From Miscanthus floridulus (Eukaryota; Streptophyta; Magnoliopsida; Poales; Poaceae), in NCBI RefSeq assembly GCF_019320115.1, contig NC_089584.1, positions 56,354,852 to 56,418,851 on the forward strand: a stretch of DNA of 64,000 bases, read 5' to 3'. Each line of letters starts with the position of its first letter. Position 1 is the stretch's first letter. This document shows positions 1 to 12,741 of the stretch, piece by piece. The position numbers and the translations under genes are program-made. The notes below the pieces were generated by a model. It did not search any database. It saw nothing but the letters and a program-made list of their open reading frames with translations, and was not told where the DNA came from.

Positions 1-361
1 CTAGCTCTCCCCTAGACCGATGATTGGACGGTCATGCTCTCGTAACTCACTGCTTACCTTGGCGTAGAGGCAATTGATCCATACATTACCATTCTAACGA
101 ATGGCACCCATGCAATATCACGCCGCATGGATGATGAAATAGAAACAATCAATTTCCCCCAAGTTAGTAATTATATATATAAGCCACCTAGAAGTCCTTA
201 AGTGGGCTACAAGGGATGTGATCACCAGTACACCATAAAAAATTTGATTTTTGAACACTTATATATAACTATGAGTTGGCAAACTGTTTTCACAACAAAA
301 GCTTTTGTTTTCAAATTGCCTGTAAGACATGTTTAATGTTGAATCTAGCTCTGATGCCAGC
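1..361 (-). mobile_element. Element A (Tekay-type chromovirus), 5' leader
   Basis: This stretch is the non-coding leader between the 5' LTR and gag of a minus-strand chromovirus whose body lies to the left of the window. It aligns along its length with 30260-30627, the leader of element D, including the block around the primer-binding site. No coding frame is visible. The element is minus because its PBS reads on the minus strand and its LTR lies to the right. Confidence 0.8.
348..359 (-). promoter_or_regulatory. Primer-binding site of element A
   Basis: The minus strand reads TGGCATCAGAGC, one base different from TGGTATCAGAGC, which is complementary to the 3' end of initiator tRNA-Met. It lies two bases from the LTR edge, as in element D. 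Confidence 0.8.
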
Positions 362-3300
362 TATCATAGAACCCGACCAATTATAAGAGCACAAGTACAA
401 AAACAATCGCCGAAACGATCAAATTCTCGAACTTGAGCCCATATAAACCCGGTAGTCAACTGAAATCTCAAAGGATTTCAAACCAACATGCATACAACCA
501 AGATCACAATAATTCAACATAATATATCAGTACGTTACAACATTTGCAGGCAGTTCGCAAATAGATTACATCACCACAGAGTCATCATTATTACAAAACA
601 AGTCTTGTAAAACATGCGGAAGCAAATAGTTTGACTTACACACCCTGAGTTCAAATACAAATACTGGTTCACTGATCACAATCCCACAAAAGCATTCAGA
701 TAAGAGAAATGGAGATCATGCCCATGATCTAGTCTTCATCACCCATCAGGGTGGAGACAATACTTACAGAATCCCTAATATAGGAGGTCATCTGCAACAA
801 GAGGGAATAAACCCTGAGTACGAGAATGTACTCAGCAAAATGGAGACTATATAGCGGTACAGTAAACTGGCCATAACTGGAGATTATAAATCCAAATGAC
901 ATGCAATAATACAATTTGGAAATATTATTAAATTTTCTACAATTCATTTTCAGACCTCTAAGCATGATTCCCACATTTACCAGGTTGAATACTTTAATCA
1001 ACAGAACTTTGTCCACACAAGACAGAGAGTAGGTAAAACTGGAACCTAACTTTAAACAGCTGTAGTTCCTAAACTACTAGGCCAAATGCCCTCAAATTTT
1101 GACAGGAGCTAGATACACAAATTATCCACAACTTTTGTATTCATCATATTCACAGCAAACCAAAATATCATGGGGAACTTTCTAAAGTCCCCAGATCTAT
1201 CCAGAGGGACATAATGCAAACAAATAATTATTAACTTATGATGTAAACACATAATTGGACAAAACTAACTCTACTATCTTATTACACATATCACAAGAAC
1301 ACCAGAAAGTATGGTATTCATCACCAAAACATTTCTTTTAATGCCTTTCTTAATTTATTTAATTAATTAGAGGAAATGGTAAACATATATGAAAACTACA
1401 CCATTAAATCTACAAAAATTATAGTAGATACTACATGCTCTAAGTAGACTATCATAAAAATTTCACACCATTTGAGTAAGTATAACAGCCTACACAAAAA
1501 TGATAAGGCATAATGGCTTAAAATGGACATAATTAGGAAACCTTAGTGAAAAGTGTCAAGCAATAGATTTCATATTTTTCCTAGCATCCTTAAGGTACTA
1601 GGATACTACCCACAAAGTTTCATGGTCATACGATTCCTAGATAATTTACAAAAATTCACACAAGTATCAATCAATGATAAAAGGAAAATCTATAACTCAA
1701 AAACCATACATGCAATAACTCTCAAATTTTAACCAGAGCTTCTACTAAGCAAGATTAGCTTAGCCACAAAATTTCATAATTTTTGGATCATAGAAACTCA
1801 AGATATGATTTAAACAAGTTTGTATGCATTCAAAAACACATTTCAAGTCCCTATTTAATTCATCCAAAATTTCTACATCATGTGCTCATGTCATATTTTT
1901 CTTAAATGCTAGACTTCACTTTGAGTCTAACAAAATTTGAATCACACCATTTGGATCTACACATTTGGAGTTACAAAATTCACAAAATAGCATTCAAATC
2001 AGCAAATTTGAACTAGCCTTTTGAACAAACTGTCACTGACGCGTGGGACCCGCATGTCAGCTGGACCCACTTGTCAGTGATACAAAACAGGGGAGGTGGT
2101 GTTCAATGGCACGGCGGTGGTCTTGCTCACCGACGGCGAGGACTCCGGCGACACCAAGGCCACCTACGTGCTCTACGTGATGAGAGGAACTGATTGGTGC
2201 AAGTGGCAAGACCTAAGACCTAGCGGAGGTGGCTCGTCACCGGTGATTGCGGCATGGCAAAGCTCTAGCGCGAGGTGCCAGCAATGGCGAGCCATGGCTG
2301 CCTCAACCGAGCTCGGTACAAGCTTTAGGAGGTCACTACTGTGCTACCCAAGCAAAGAAAAGAGGACGGGAATGCCTCGGTGGTAGTTGGTTGCGTAAAG
2401 CTCCAACTCCGGCGAGACCCCGTCATGGCGGGTGGTGGTGGAAACAGCCAATGCACCCTTACCAAGACCCAATCAGGCTTGGCTAAGAGGTGGAGGAGGT
2501 CGAGGAGGACACAACAGAGCTTTGGTGAGGATGTAGTTTGCAGTTTTTGTGGCGATAAGCAAGCTAGGCGAACGGCGAGGCTTGGTCGGCAATGGCGGAT
2601 CGGCGGAGCTCTGTTGCTGCGCGCGCTGGAGGCGACTGGAATGGAGAAAATGAACTACGAACCAGTCGGCAGGCGCGTGGGGGTGTTCATGTCATGGCCA
2701 GCAACGCCAGGACAGGCCACGGTGCATGGCAGCATGGTCAGACGGCCAGGCGACAGGGTGTCCACCACGCGGCGGTGGTTTTCTGAACTCGGTCGGCACT
2801 GTAGCTTGCCTGAAACTCTGATTCAGTGCTCAATCAACCGACTGACAGGCACTTTTCGATGCTACACATTTCCTAAACTGTGATGAATCAGTGAAAACTA
2901 TATACATGAAAGTTGTAAAGCTATAATAGGGCTCCAACAATGCTTTAGAAATCATCAGCTAATTCTCCATGGATCACGAGTTGTATCAAGCCAAAGTTGG
3001 CTCAATCAAACTGAAATTGCGTTTAGGACTTAGAAAATTTTTAGAGTTACAAAAATAGATATCAAAACTGACTTGTGAGCCATTTTTGAGCATGTTGTGC
3101 ACATTTTCATGACTTGGCTTCTAAACAAAGTTTGTTCCTTATAAAATTTTCTACAACTTTGCTTTAGGTTGCTCAGACATGCAAACATCCTAAGCTACAC
3201 TTTTTAAATAGTCAAACAAAAAGGGTTTAGGGGTCAAAACAAGTCAAACCACTTTTGAAATCCTATTTAGGCAACATGATCAATATGAACAATGTTCCAA

Positions 3301-3684
3301 ATGACATTCTAGGTGTCACTAAGTTGTTTAAGAGAATTATTAGCCACACCACACCTTGGTCACATAAGAATCAAGCATTGTATGTACTGAAACAATGAAA
3401 AACATATGAAATGTTACAATTGTTTCATTGTCATGTTTCACATGTTTCATGATCTTGTTGCATGGTACTAACTAACCATGTTTCACTAAAGTGAGTTGCA
3501 CATGTTGCACTTAAGTGCTGCACCCTAATCATTTCATAAAAGAAACAACACACATGAAATATGCAACATGTTGTAATGTTTCGAAATCATGTTTCATGTG
3601 ATATAAGCTTATGAATGGATGAGTGATGCTCATGTTCATGAAATGCAAGTGCAAATGTGGAAGCTAAACACCTAGGGTGTTACA
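362..3684 (-). mobile_element. 5' LTR of element A, internally deleted
   Basis: The right end is the canonical GTGTTACA (minus strand begins TGTAACACC). The left end TATCATAG is a decayed TGT. It matches the right LTR of element D over both flanks, including the GAGTACGAGAATGTACTCAG block near 805-833 and a GC-rich core at about 2040-2880. It is 3.3 kb against 4.8 kb in D. The missing part lies at about 834-870, where D has some 1.5 kb more. The GC-rich core makes open frames (for example 2341-2883), but no known protein family is visible and they lie inside the LTR. Confidence 0.8.
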
Positions 3685-6600
3685 GCATCTGCCTCGATCT
3701 CCTCTGTCGTAGGCATAGCTCACAGTCCCCAGCTACTGCCGCCATAGTTTTTCACCCACCGTCATCGGATCCCGCAGCATGGAGCCACTATTGCTTATGG
3801 CCTGGCCATGTCAGGCTTCCTCCATCTAAGTTGCACCCCTCCATGGGTGTGCATGGGCCCCATCTTGCCATAGCGCCACCTCCCGCCATCGGCAAGGGCC
3901 TATGTCGGTAGGAATCAACTCCGTCGTCGTCCTCTGCTCCGTTGAAGAAGAAGAAGAAGGGTAAAAATGTAGATAGAAACTCTTTGTCGGGTTCCCGATG
4001 CAAAATATCTAGAGACAAAGGATGTACATTTGTGGGTTATGGGCTTAGATGATTTGTGAGATCAGCAGGGTTCCCGATGCAAATGTGTTTTTCTTTATCT
4101 TTTCTTTTATGTATTTTGGCTGAAACTTTGGAAATTCGTAGTAAATTGTAGAAAAATCGTTAAATAGCAAATGAACATGTTTTGGAATCCTTGTGAGTAG
4201 ATCTATGCAGTAGTTCCATAATATCATATGTTTTACTATAAAGTTTTTACTGCACATATTTATCTTTGTAACTTAGGTTTTTCTAGGAATAAATTCATAT
4301 CTATAGTTGTGGTGCTCCCAATGAGGTGAAATTTTTATGGTAGGCTATTGATGTCATATGTGTGCTGTGGTAAAAATTTCAGGTATATTAGTGCATGTGT
4401 GACCTAGTTATTGATTTAACTTGTTTAGTGCTTGATAAATGGTTTTAAATAAGTTATAATTTTTATGAAGGTGTAAAAATGGAAAATGTTGTCCCTCTAC
4501 CTTTGTATGATGTTGTGCTACCATAATAACATATAATATGGCCATGCGTTTGCAGAAAATATTGAATTTTGTATTTATCTTGTTCTAACATGTTTATTGA
4601 TAATTAAGATTTGTATTTTTCATAGTAATTAAATTACTAAACCTGAACATATAATTTTTTCATAGTAGTCATGTCTTGTCATCATATATCATCCATAAAA
4701 ATCTCAGCTCCAAACAAGTTGTTTGCCACATCACCTATAATTAATTTATATGTTTTATTATGTAATTGGATAATGAAAGGTTGCTAGTAGATGCATGCAA
4801 TTAAGTCAAGTGATGCTTTTAATAGTTGTTGTTGAGTTGTATATATAATGCTAAGTTATGATAAGTAGTGGTCAAGCTTTGAATATAACTCATATGTATG
4901 CTCTCATGTTAATATAACAACTAATGATTATGTTGCTTATACAAGTTCTTCATCCTTGCTTTAATTCTTGCTTAAAGTGTTTAGGGTGTTTCATGTTACC
5001 TAGAACCAATGCTAATTAACTATGTTCATAGTAGTTGTGAGCTATGTGTTTAACTTATGCATATGTTACCTTGTTAAAGAACTAAACGAAGAACCTTATC
5101 GCATATGTGCTGAAATGGCTGCATGTGCAATTTCTATTAAGTGGGTGTGTCCGTGATACAAATGATATTTTCTGTGAATTTGGTCAATACAAATGTTTTA
5201 CATAACTTCCTTATCTTGCTTTTCATAAAATTTCATGATTTTAGGCCTGATGGTTTAGAAGTTATAGATTTTAGAAGTTTGCTGTCAGGTCTTGCATGTC
5301 CTCTGAACAGATCTAAATGATTATATTGTTTGCCTTATTTAAACATGGAATCATGTATTATTGATAATATGAGATTTGTAGTGATTTTGTTAGGCTTTCC
5401 AAAATGTTCAAGAACACCCTTTTTGGTGTTCTAGAACTCAAGTTATAGCTGTTCAAAGTGGAATGGTAGGTTCTGTCCAAATCTAGACAGAGATGTCTTT
5501 ATTGGGTTGTTTAACCTTGTTAGGTGTAGAACCATATTAAGATGATAATAATAAAGTTATAGATAACTTAATAATATTTCCATAAAGTTAAAAATCATGT
5601 TTGTTGGATGATTAGAACTCCAGTTATACATTTCTGAAGTTCATCTCAGTTTTCTATCCTAGTTTGTGTAGATCTGCTTGTTAGTGTTTCTTAACCTTGT
5701 TAACCTTGGAATCAGCTCTAGGTGTAAATAGCAAAGTTGTAGACAATTTTTTTAGATTTTCAGGAAGTCTAGGATCACCCTTGTTGGATGCTTATAACTC
5801 CAGTTATGGTTAAATTGAGTGACTGCTATGTTGCTGTCTAGATTTTGTGCATGTGCTTGAAGATTGATTGCTTATGCTTGATCTTGTTTGTATGATTGCT
5901 AGGATTAGCTTGTGCTAGATGATTTCTTAAAGTAGCTTAACTTGAGTGCCTCATTGGTGAATGCTTGGTGTTATTTTCTTGCTACCATGATAGGTTTGTA
6001 TAATAATTAGTTAAATGACTTGATCTCTAGTGCTTAAGTCAATATGACATTACCTTGTCCTTGCCTTGTATGCCTATTGCAATGCATCATGAGTTGTTTT
6101 CTTTGCATTCATACATCTGTGTTATGCATCTCATCTAGGTACGCTAGATGAACCATGCAAAGAATGGAAGGATGTGATGTTGGAGCCGAACCCGAAGATG
6201 GTGTTTGGTGGACCTATCCCGAAGATGGAAGGACCCCTAGAGTGCATCCCTAGAGTGGAGATGTTCCCCAAAACGGTGCAAGCTAACTGAAATGACTTTG
6301 TGTTGGATCATAAGCAAGCCTTAGAGCATTCTTAGTCTACTACCCTCTCTTTCTACAAATGCACATAAGTACAACTTTTATATGCTGCATTTGGTGATAG
6401 AAGTTGAATGAAACTATTGGTTCATAATTCCTACCTTGTCCACTACATATAAATACCTGAACCCTTACTAGTATGAGTAGGACATTCTATGCTTAGCCAT
6501 GCTTAGACTGGTAGAATTGGGTGATTTCCTATCACCTACAATATAGGTGGATACCTGGTTATGGTTGGCTATATTTGCTATCGTGGAAAATAACTATGTG

Positions 6601-7086
6601 ATGATGAATAAATGGAGATCGAATGAGTACATTCGAGTACATTCGAGTACTCAGGGTTTATCCCACCATGTTTTTGGTGAAGTTCTCGGCCTGCTGAAGA
6701 TTATGGCTAACCACCGGTGGGCTCGGTGACTCTATATTTATTTCATGTCTATATGCTATTGTTGTAGGTGTTACTTATGCTAGTAGTGTACTTGAAACTT
6801 ATGTTATTGTAATCATTTTAAAGCTATGCTATTTTAGCCATCATATTTGTAAACTTGGCAACATATTATTATTTGTGAACTCAATCGTAATATTATTCTA
6901 CTGCAATTCCGTGTATGTGATGTGTATTTGCTTAATCATGCGATCTTGGTTGTGATGTTGATTTATCAAGGTCCTTCGTGACACTCGGTGAACTACCAGA
7001 TTTATATAAACACAAGTGAGTGCGTGCCAACGTGTTAAGCGGGGTAGCCGTGCTTGAGCTTGTGTAAATTGGGCGGTTATGTAGCA
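3685..7086 (+). mobile_element. Truncated plus-strand LTR (Tekay subfamily 2)
   Basis: This is an LTR in plus orientation, cut on its left by element A. It starts in the GC-rich core (3685-3960, with a short GAA microsatellite at about 3944-3959), continues as AT-rich DNA, and ends in a block (about 6960-7086) whose reverse complement matches the start of the LTR at 7380: both carry the AAATTGGGCGGTT end block and the same sequence around it. No gene is supported; the small frames at 3657-4018 and 6547-6729 are LTR sequence. The bases 3685-3689 (GCATC) are the expected target duplication of element A. Confidence 0.75.
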
Positions 7087-7379
7087 ATTAACTAATCTTA
7101 GATTATTCTTTTACTCTTTGTTTTTATGTTATCTTTTGAGGAATGCCAAGTGTGTGTCCACTATCTTGAAATCACTATTTTTACCCCTACTATAAACATT
7201 GGTGTACATGCAAGCATTATTATTGAAGTTCATATCCATACTAGACTTTTAATCAAATGCCTTCCTTTGGGAAAATATAAATAACAATACCCTGAATACT
7301 TCCATGTGAAATGCTACATTGATAGCTTCGTGTGCTTATGGATAAATATCTAAAATTGTTAAGGAACTATCAAGGCTAT
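7087..7379 (+). other. Athila-like untranslated remnant between inverted LTRs
   Basis: This 293-bp spacer contains a stretch (about 7285-7330: ATACCCTGAATACTTCC followed by GTGAAATGCTAC) that resembles non-coding sequence I associate with grass Athila elements. The right side of the neighbouring LTR carries an Athila protease remnant, so the spacer probably belongs to the same broken element. The family assignment is from memory and weak. Confidence 0.4.
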
Positions 7380-10300
7380 TGTGATAGAACCGCCCAATTT
7401 ATACAAGATCAAGTATGGTTGTCCCCGTTTAGCATGTTGACGCGTGCATACTTTCACTTATATAAACCCGGTAGTCTACCGAGTGTCACGAAGGACCTTG
7501 GTAAAACAACATCATAACTAAGATCGAGTGATTAAGTAAATACACATCACATACATAGAGTTGCAGCAGAAATAATATTATAAATGAGTTCATAAATAAT
7601 AGTACAAGTTTGGGTTTCAAAACCGATTCGTGAAAACAACATAGCTTTCAAATGATTACATTAATATAAGTTCCAAATACATTGCTAACATAAGTGACAT
7701 CCTCCGACAAAAGCATATAGATGAGAAATAATTATAGAGTTATCAAGCCCACAGGCGGTTAGCCACCATCTTCAGCAAGCCAAGAACTTTACCTGCAACA
7801 TGGTGGGATAAACCCTGAGTACTAGAATGTACTCAGCTAGACTTACCCATCATAAATCAGAAATAAATTGACACCAAGGAGTATGCAAGGCATTATAGGT
7901 GGAGCTAGCTTGACAAAATTTTGCATAAATGCCACTAGTTGAGCTATATATTTTACAATTCGGTAACCAAGTTAATTATAGCTATTCATCTCAAGATTTA
8001 CAACTAACCTGTGCCAAACATGTGGAATATCATTTAGTAATAGGAAATAGTAACCATAGCCGGTGTAGTAATGTGAATATCATCATCATAACCATCAAGT
8101 TTCCATTAAGTTACTCTATGTTGCCACTGCTCAGTCAAGTTCTCACTATCCAGGAGAGACAACAATTCGAATCGATTCCTACCTAGCTGGGGAATTACTC
8201 CTAACACAAACCTAGACACACCTGCGCCAAGGTAGTCTTAGGTTACCTTTGGTACAACTCAGGATCCAACTTCAGGGGTCCGATCAGCGCCGCACCCTCA
8301 GAGATTCTACCAATCTGCTAGGAAGATCAGGACTTGAACCTGCCCTTGGACACACGCCATTGGCTCTCCGCACATCCTTACTACCAACTAGGGTGCGCAC
8401 TTTCACTTACCGGGTCCCAGCTTGAGTTGAGTTACTCGGCTTCATGGTCAGAACGAGTTGTCTAGCCAACTAACTGCTAGGCATGTGTTCAACATGACAT
8501 GAGGATGTACAACGAATTGGTCCTTAACCGACACAGACGGGGATAAATAGGCACCAAGACCTCCATGCCTTGTTGCTTCTCTATCACAATCCCGACCGGT
8601 CTCCTTTTATTTATCAATGCATGGTTATTTCCACGATAGCAAATATAGCCAACCGTGCTTTGGTATCCATCTATCTCTCGCAGGTGATAGGAAATCACCC
8701 AACTTCTACCGGTCTAAGCATTGCTAAGCATACATTCGATCCTGGACCTACATAGGGTTCAATGTATATTTCTAGACAAGGTAGTTCTATGCATCAAGTG
8801 GTTCAAATCAACTCTTATACCCTAATGCATTAAACATAAAGAACCCAAGTGATATTTGTAAAAATATAGGAGTCTTAGAATGCTCTGGGGCTTACCTAGG
8901 ATACAACACTAGGTCAGTGTTTGTTAGATGACACTTGCTTGGCGAGCATCTCCCATCTTGGCACTTGCTTAGTCCTTCCATCTTCGGGATAGCTCCACCA
9001 CCATTCACCATTTTTGGTTAGCTCCGTACCATGCTCTAGGTCCATGTATACTCACCTAACATACCTAGATGAGATGCATAGATGTAACTGTATGAATAAA
9101 AAGAACGGCAATACGTGATGCATCACATAATCTATTATAGAAAGATAGTAAGCATATCAAGCATGGTACACAAGATAACTTGAGTTAAGCTATTCCATTG
9201 AAAACATCTATCACAGTTTAAGATCTCAGGTAACTTAATTTAACACCATGAAAGGCACGAGTCACACTTAGCAACACATAAGGCAAAGCAATGTGAAAGC
9301 AATCAACTTGTAAGCACAACACAGAATTTGGACAGCAGCACAACTAACACTTGTTTTTTTCCATAACTTGAGATATAGACATACAAAGAAGGTGATCCTA
9401 GACTTTATGGAAATCTAATAAAATTGCCTACAACATTATTATTATCACAAAAAGCTTATTCCAAAGCTAACCAGGCAAACATGCCAATGTTTTAGATATG
9501 CACAGAACTAGGACACAAAAGTAGTAGTAAATTAAAAAATGCATAACTTGAGTTACAAAAGTCAAACAAGCATGAACCTTGACTTTATAGAAATATTATT
9601 AAATTATCTAAAACATGTTTATTATCATCACAAAGTGATTCCATAACTAACAAGGTCAATCAAGCACAATTGTGCACCTCTATCCAGGCTTGGACAGATT
9701 CTGCCATGCAACTTCATAAGCTTATAACTGGTGCTCTACAACACCAAAAGGGGTGATCTAGGATAATTTGGAAAGCTTAAGGAAATAACTATAACTATTA
9801 TATTATCACTAAGACTTTATTTTATACTTAACTAGGTCAAACAATGAAATCCTTCAAATCTACATAGAGCATAGACCAAACATGACAGATCATTTGTCAA
9901 ATTCATAACTCCTAAACTATCAGGCCTATGGTCATGCAATTTGAACACAAGCAATATTATGAAATTAGCTACAACTTTGGTATTCACTACAACCACAGAA
10001 AACATCTTTTACACCATGAAAATAATTGCACAAGCAAAACTGCACATACAACCCAAACAGCAGTGGTACAATTATAGACAGAAAACTGATTGGAACTTCA
10101 GAGAAGCATAACTGGAGTTCAAGACCTCCAACAACATGACTCCTAACTTTTTGAAAAGCTTATGAAGTTAACTACAACATTCTTATTCTCATCTTAAGAT
10201 GATTCTATAGTTAACAAGGTCAATTAAGCCAATAAATGCATCTCTGTCCAAAACATGGACAGAATCTGATATGCAACTTCAAATAGCTATAACTAGAGTT

Positions 10301-11690
10301 CCACATGTCCAATAAATGTGGTTCTAGACTTTTTTGAAAGTTTATAAAATTTTAAACAACCTTTTTATAAACACCTAGAGCTAATTCTACTATTAACAAG
10401 GCGACACATTACCAACAAGGCAACCCTATCTAGGTTTGGGCAGAAACAGCCACAAGAATTTAAGCAACTATAACTAAAAATCTACTTAACCAAAAATTAT
10501 GCTATTTACCTTTTTGGAAATATTAAGAAAAGTAATACAACTCATTTATTGTCATCAAGGCATGATTCTTAACTTAGCTAAGCCAATTAACACAAATATT
10601 CAGGCCTATTTAGAATAGGAGCAAAGCAACATAGGGCAATTGTTATTTTTATAGCTCTTAAACCATCAATCTCCAAATCCTCAAATTTTTACCAGATATC
10701 AACCACCACCTGAGTAGCATTCCATACCAATTTCACATTTATTTGAGCAAAACAATAGTAGTTAAGAAAAAGACAAGACATAACTAGTATTAAAAACCTA
10801 ACTGCATAAATTTATTTTTATAGCAAAAAATTTAAACTAAAGCATGCCATATTATAGATTCATTGCATAGATAATTTAACAAGGATTCAAAAAAGTCCTC
10901 ATTTGCTATTTTATGATTTTTCTACAATTTGTTATGATTTTTCAAAGTTCAACCGATTATATGCATATAAGAAAAAAAGAAAAGGAAAAACGCTTTTGCA
11001 CTAGGGTCTCTGCAGAAAACATGAATTAAGCGCCAACGAACAGGTCCTTCTTGGCACTATTCAATGAGTCATAGGTTCCTCACTTAACCGCCTGGAAAAC
11101 CTTCTATTTCCGCGCGTGGTCCCTCTTCTTCTTCAAATTGAGTCAAGTAAAGGAGGACGTCGGGGTCAGCTGGCCAGAGGCCTGCCGGCGGTGATGAAAG
11201 GGTGGCACAGCAGCCCTAGGCCCACGTGCATCCATGGGTGGTAGCGACTTCGCTAGAGGTGGCTCATAGAGGCCGGGTTACGTGTACTGGCGGCGCTGCT
11301 CATGGCTGCTCCGTCGGCGGAGCCAGCCGGCGGTAGATAGGACTGGGAAAGGGGGAGTCGTGGTGCAGTAGGGTTTAGGAAGGGTCAAGGAGGGTTTGGT
11401 GGTGGCGGTGGGCTGCGCAATGAGCAGTAGTGAAGGAACGAGCGGTGGCCATGGAGCTTCCATGGCGTCCATGGCGGAGCTTGGCGTTCGCTCTCTTGCA
11501 GAGTTGAGGGAGAGCAGAGAGTGAGCCAGAGGGAGTGGAGAGAGGTGAGCACAAGTGGGATAGCCGGCAGAGGGAGATTGGACGCGTGGAGAGGCAGGAG
11601 GCACATGTCAGCCATGGTGGGGGCGCGGCCACCGCATGGAGTACACGTGGACATTTCCTCGAGCACGTGGTGAGCGACAAAGTGTCCCAC
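7380..11690 (-). mobile_element. Truncated minus-strand LTR (Tekay subfamily 2)
   Basis: It begins with TGTGATAGAACCGCCC, the same terminus as the complete solo LTR at 57560, and runs parallel to that copy through AT-rich DNA into a GC-rich core (~11020-11690). It then stops without the expected GTGTTACA end, so the right part is lost. There is no PBS to its left, so this is not the edge of an intact element. Overlapping frames at 11278-11776 are in the GC core and show no recognisable domain. It is inverted relative to 3685-7086. Confidence 0.75.
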
Positions 11691-11734
11691 TTTGGGATCA
11701 AATTCTGCATCTTTCGTGCATATTCGGTCCTGGA

Positions 11735-12440
11735 TGCTTGAATCAAATGAGCTTCAATAAATTGGTTGAAACACAATTAGCTCAAATAGCTATTGACATA
11801 CCTATTTTTGATTCGAGAAAGATTCTGGGGCAACCTGAAACTTCTCTCGAATCTATTAAAATGGTCTCAATGAAGTTCGGTAAGCCTCTACATCGGGTGA
11901 ACAATGATTATCTCCAAGATCCACCATTCATTGCCAAGAAAGAAGATCCTAGCTGCCCTACAATCACATGCTCGATTGCCCCAAAAGTCTTTGACAATGC
12001 TTTCTGCGACCTTGGAGCAAGCATTAACATTGTGTCCAAGGTAATATATGATAAAATACTAGGTGGACCTTTGTCCACTACACATTTTCGATTATAGATG
12101 GTGGACCAATCTACATGGAATCCAGAGGGATTAGCCAAGGACATCTTGGTAAAAATTCAAAACAGCTACATCCCCCATGGACTTCGTTGTTCTAGATATG
12201 GGCCACAATGAGGAAGCTCCACTCCTCCTAGGGAGACCATTTCTTAACACAACTAATTCAGTCATCCACATGGGATCAGGGCATGTTAACTTTTAGATTC
12301 AAGGCTGAGCAATAAAATGCCAATTTAATGGGTATAACATGAACAAATATATTAAAAACCATCCCAAGAAACAACCATGTAATGGGATCAAATAGGTGTG
12401 GCAAGTCAAAGGATCGACATCCATGTCCACTTGTCTGGGC
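11735..12440 (+). pseudogene. Athila-lineage gag C-terminus and protease remnant
   Basis: The frame ending at 12097 reads through the gag-pol linker (KILGQPET) into an aspartic protease with the Athila-type active site FCDLGASINIV at about 12003-12035. After the stop at 12098 the homology continues (PEGLAKDILVKIQ) and then shifts frame by one base near 12175 in a run of C, resuming with DFVVLDM and LLLGRPFL. The stop, the frameshift and further stops near 12295 make this a dead fragment. Neither the rest of gag nor the RT is present. The left boundary against the LTR core is approximate. Confidence 0.75.
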
Positions 12441-12741
12441 ATGGATGTACCTTCATCAAACAAGAAAAGAATGGAGAAGGGTCCTACTCATTGGACCTTA
12501 AAAGGTGAGTCCTTGCCAAAGGTAAAATTGGTAGTTATCTTTATAATCATACTAGAATTTTGAATTTCTATTTTATACATTAATAAAGGAAAATGATAAT
12601 AATAAAATTTACCACATTACCTCTATTCCCATTAAATAAATCCTACCTATTCTATACAAAATATACTTTAGTTTGAAGCATGGTTAGTACACGATCATGT
12701 CTTCACAGGATTTTTAAAAATTAAGCAGGGTGCTTAGGTTA
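12440..12741. other. Unassigned AT-rich stretch
   Basis: About 300 bp without a recognisable coding frame. It may continue the Athila remnant, but I cannot show homology. No repeat structure is evident. Confidence 0.4.

Noticed and set aside
2096..2883. Overlapping GC-rich frames that look like a small gene
   Set aside because: They lie in the GC-rich core of the element A LTR, overlap in several frames and show no domain.
7448..7475. CATATAAACCC/TATATAAACCC near the inner end of every Tekay LTR as a TATA box
   Set aside because: It lies about 75 bp from the PBS-side end of the LTR and reads on the strand opposite to the element, so it is in the wrong place for the main promoter.
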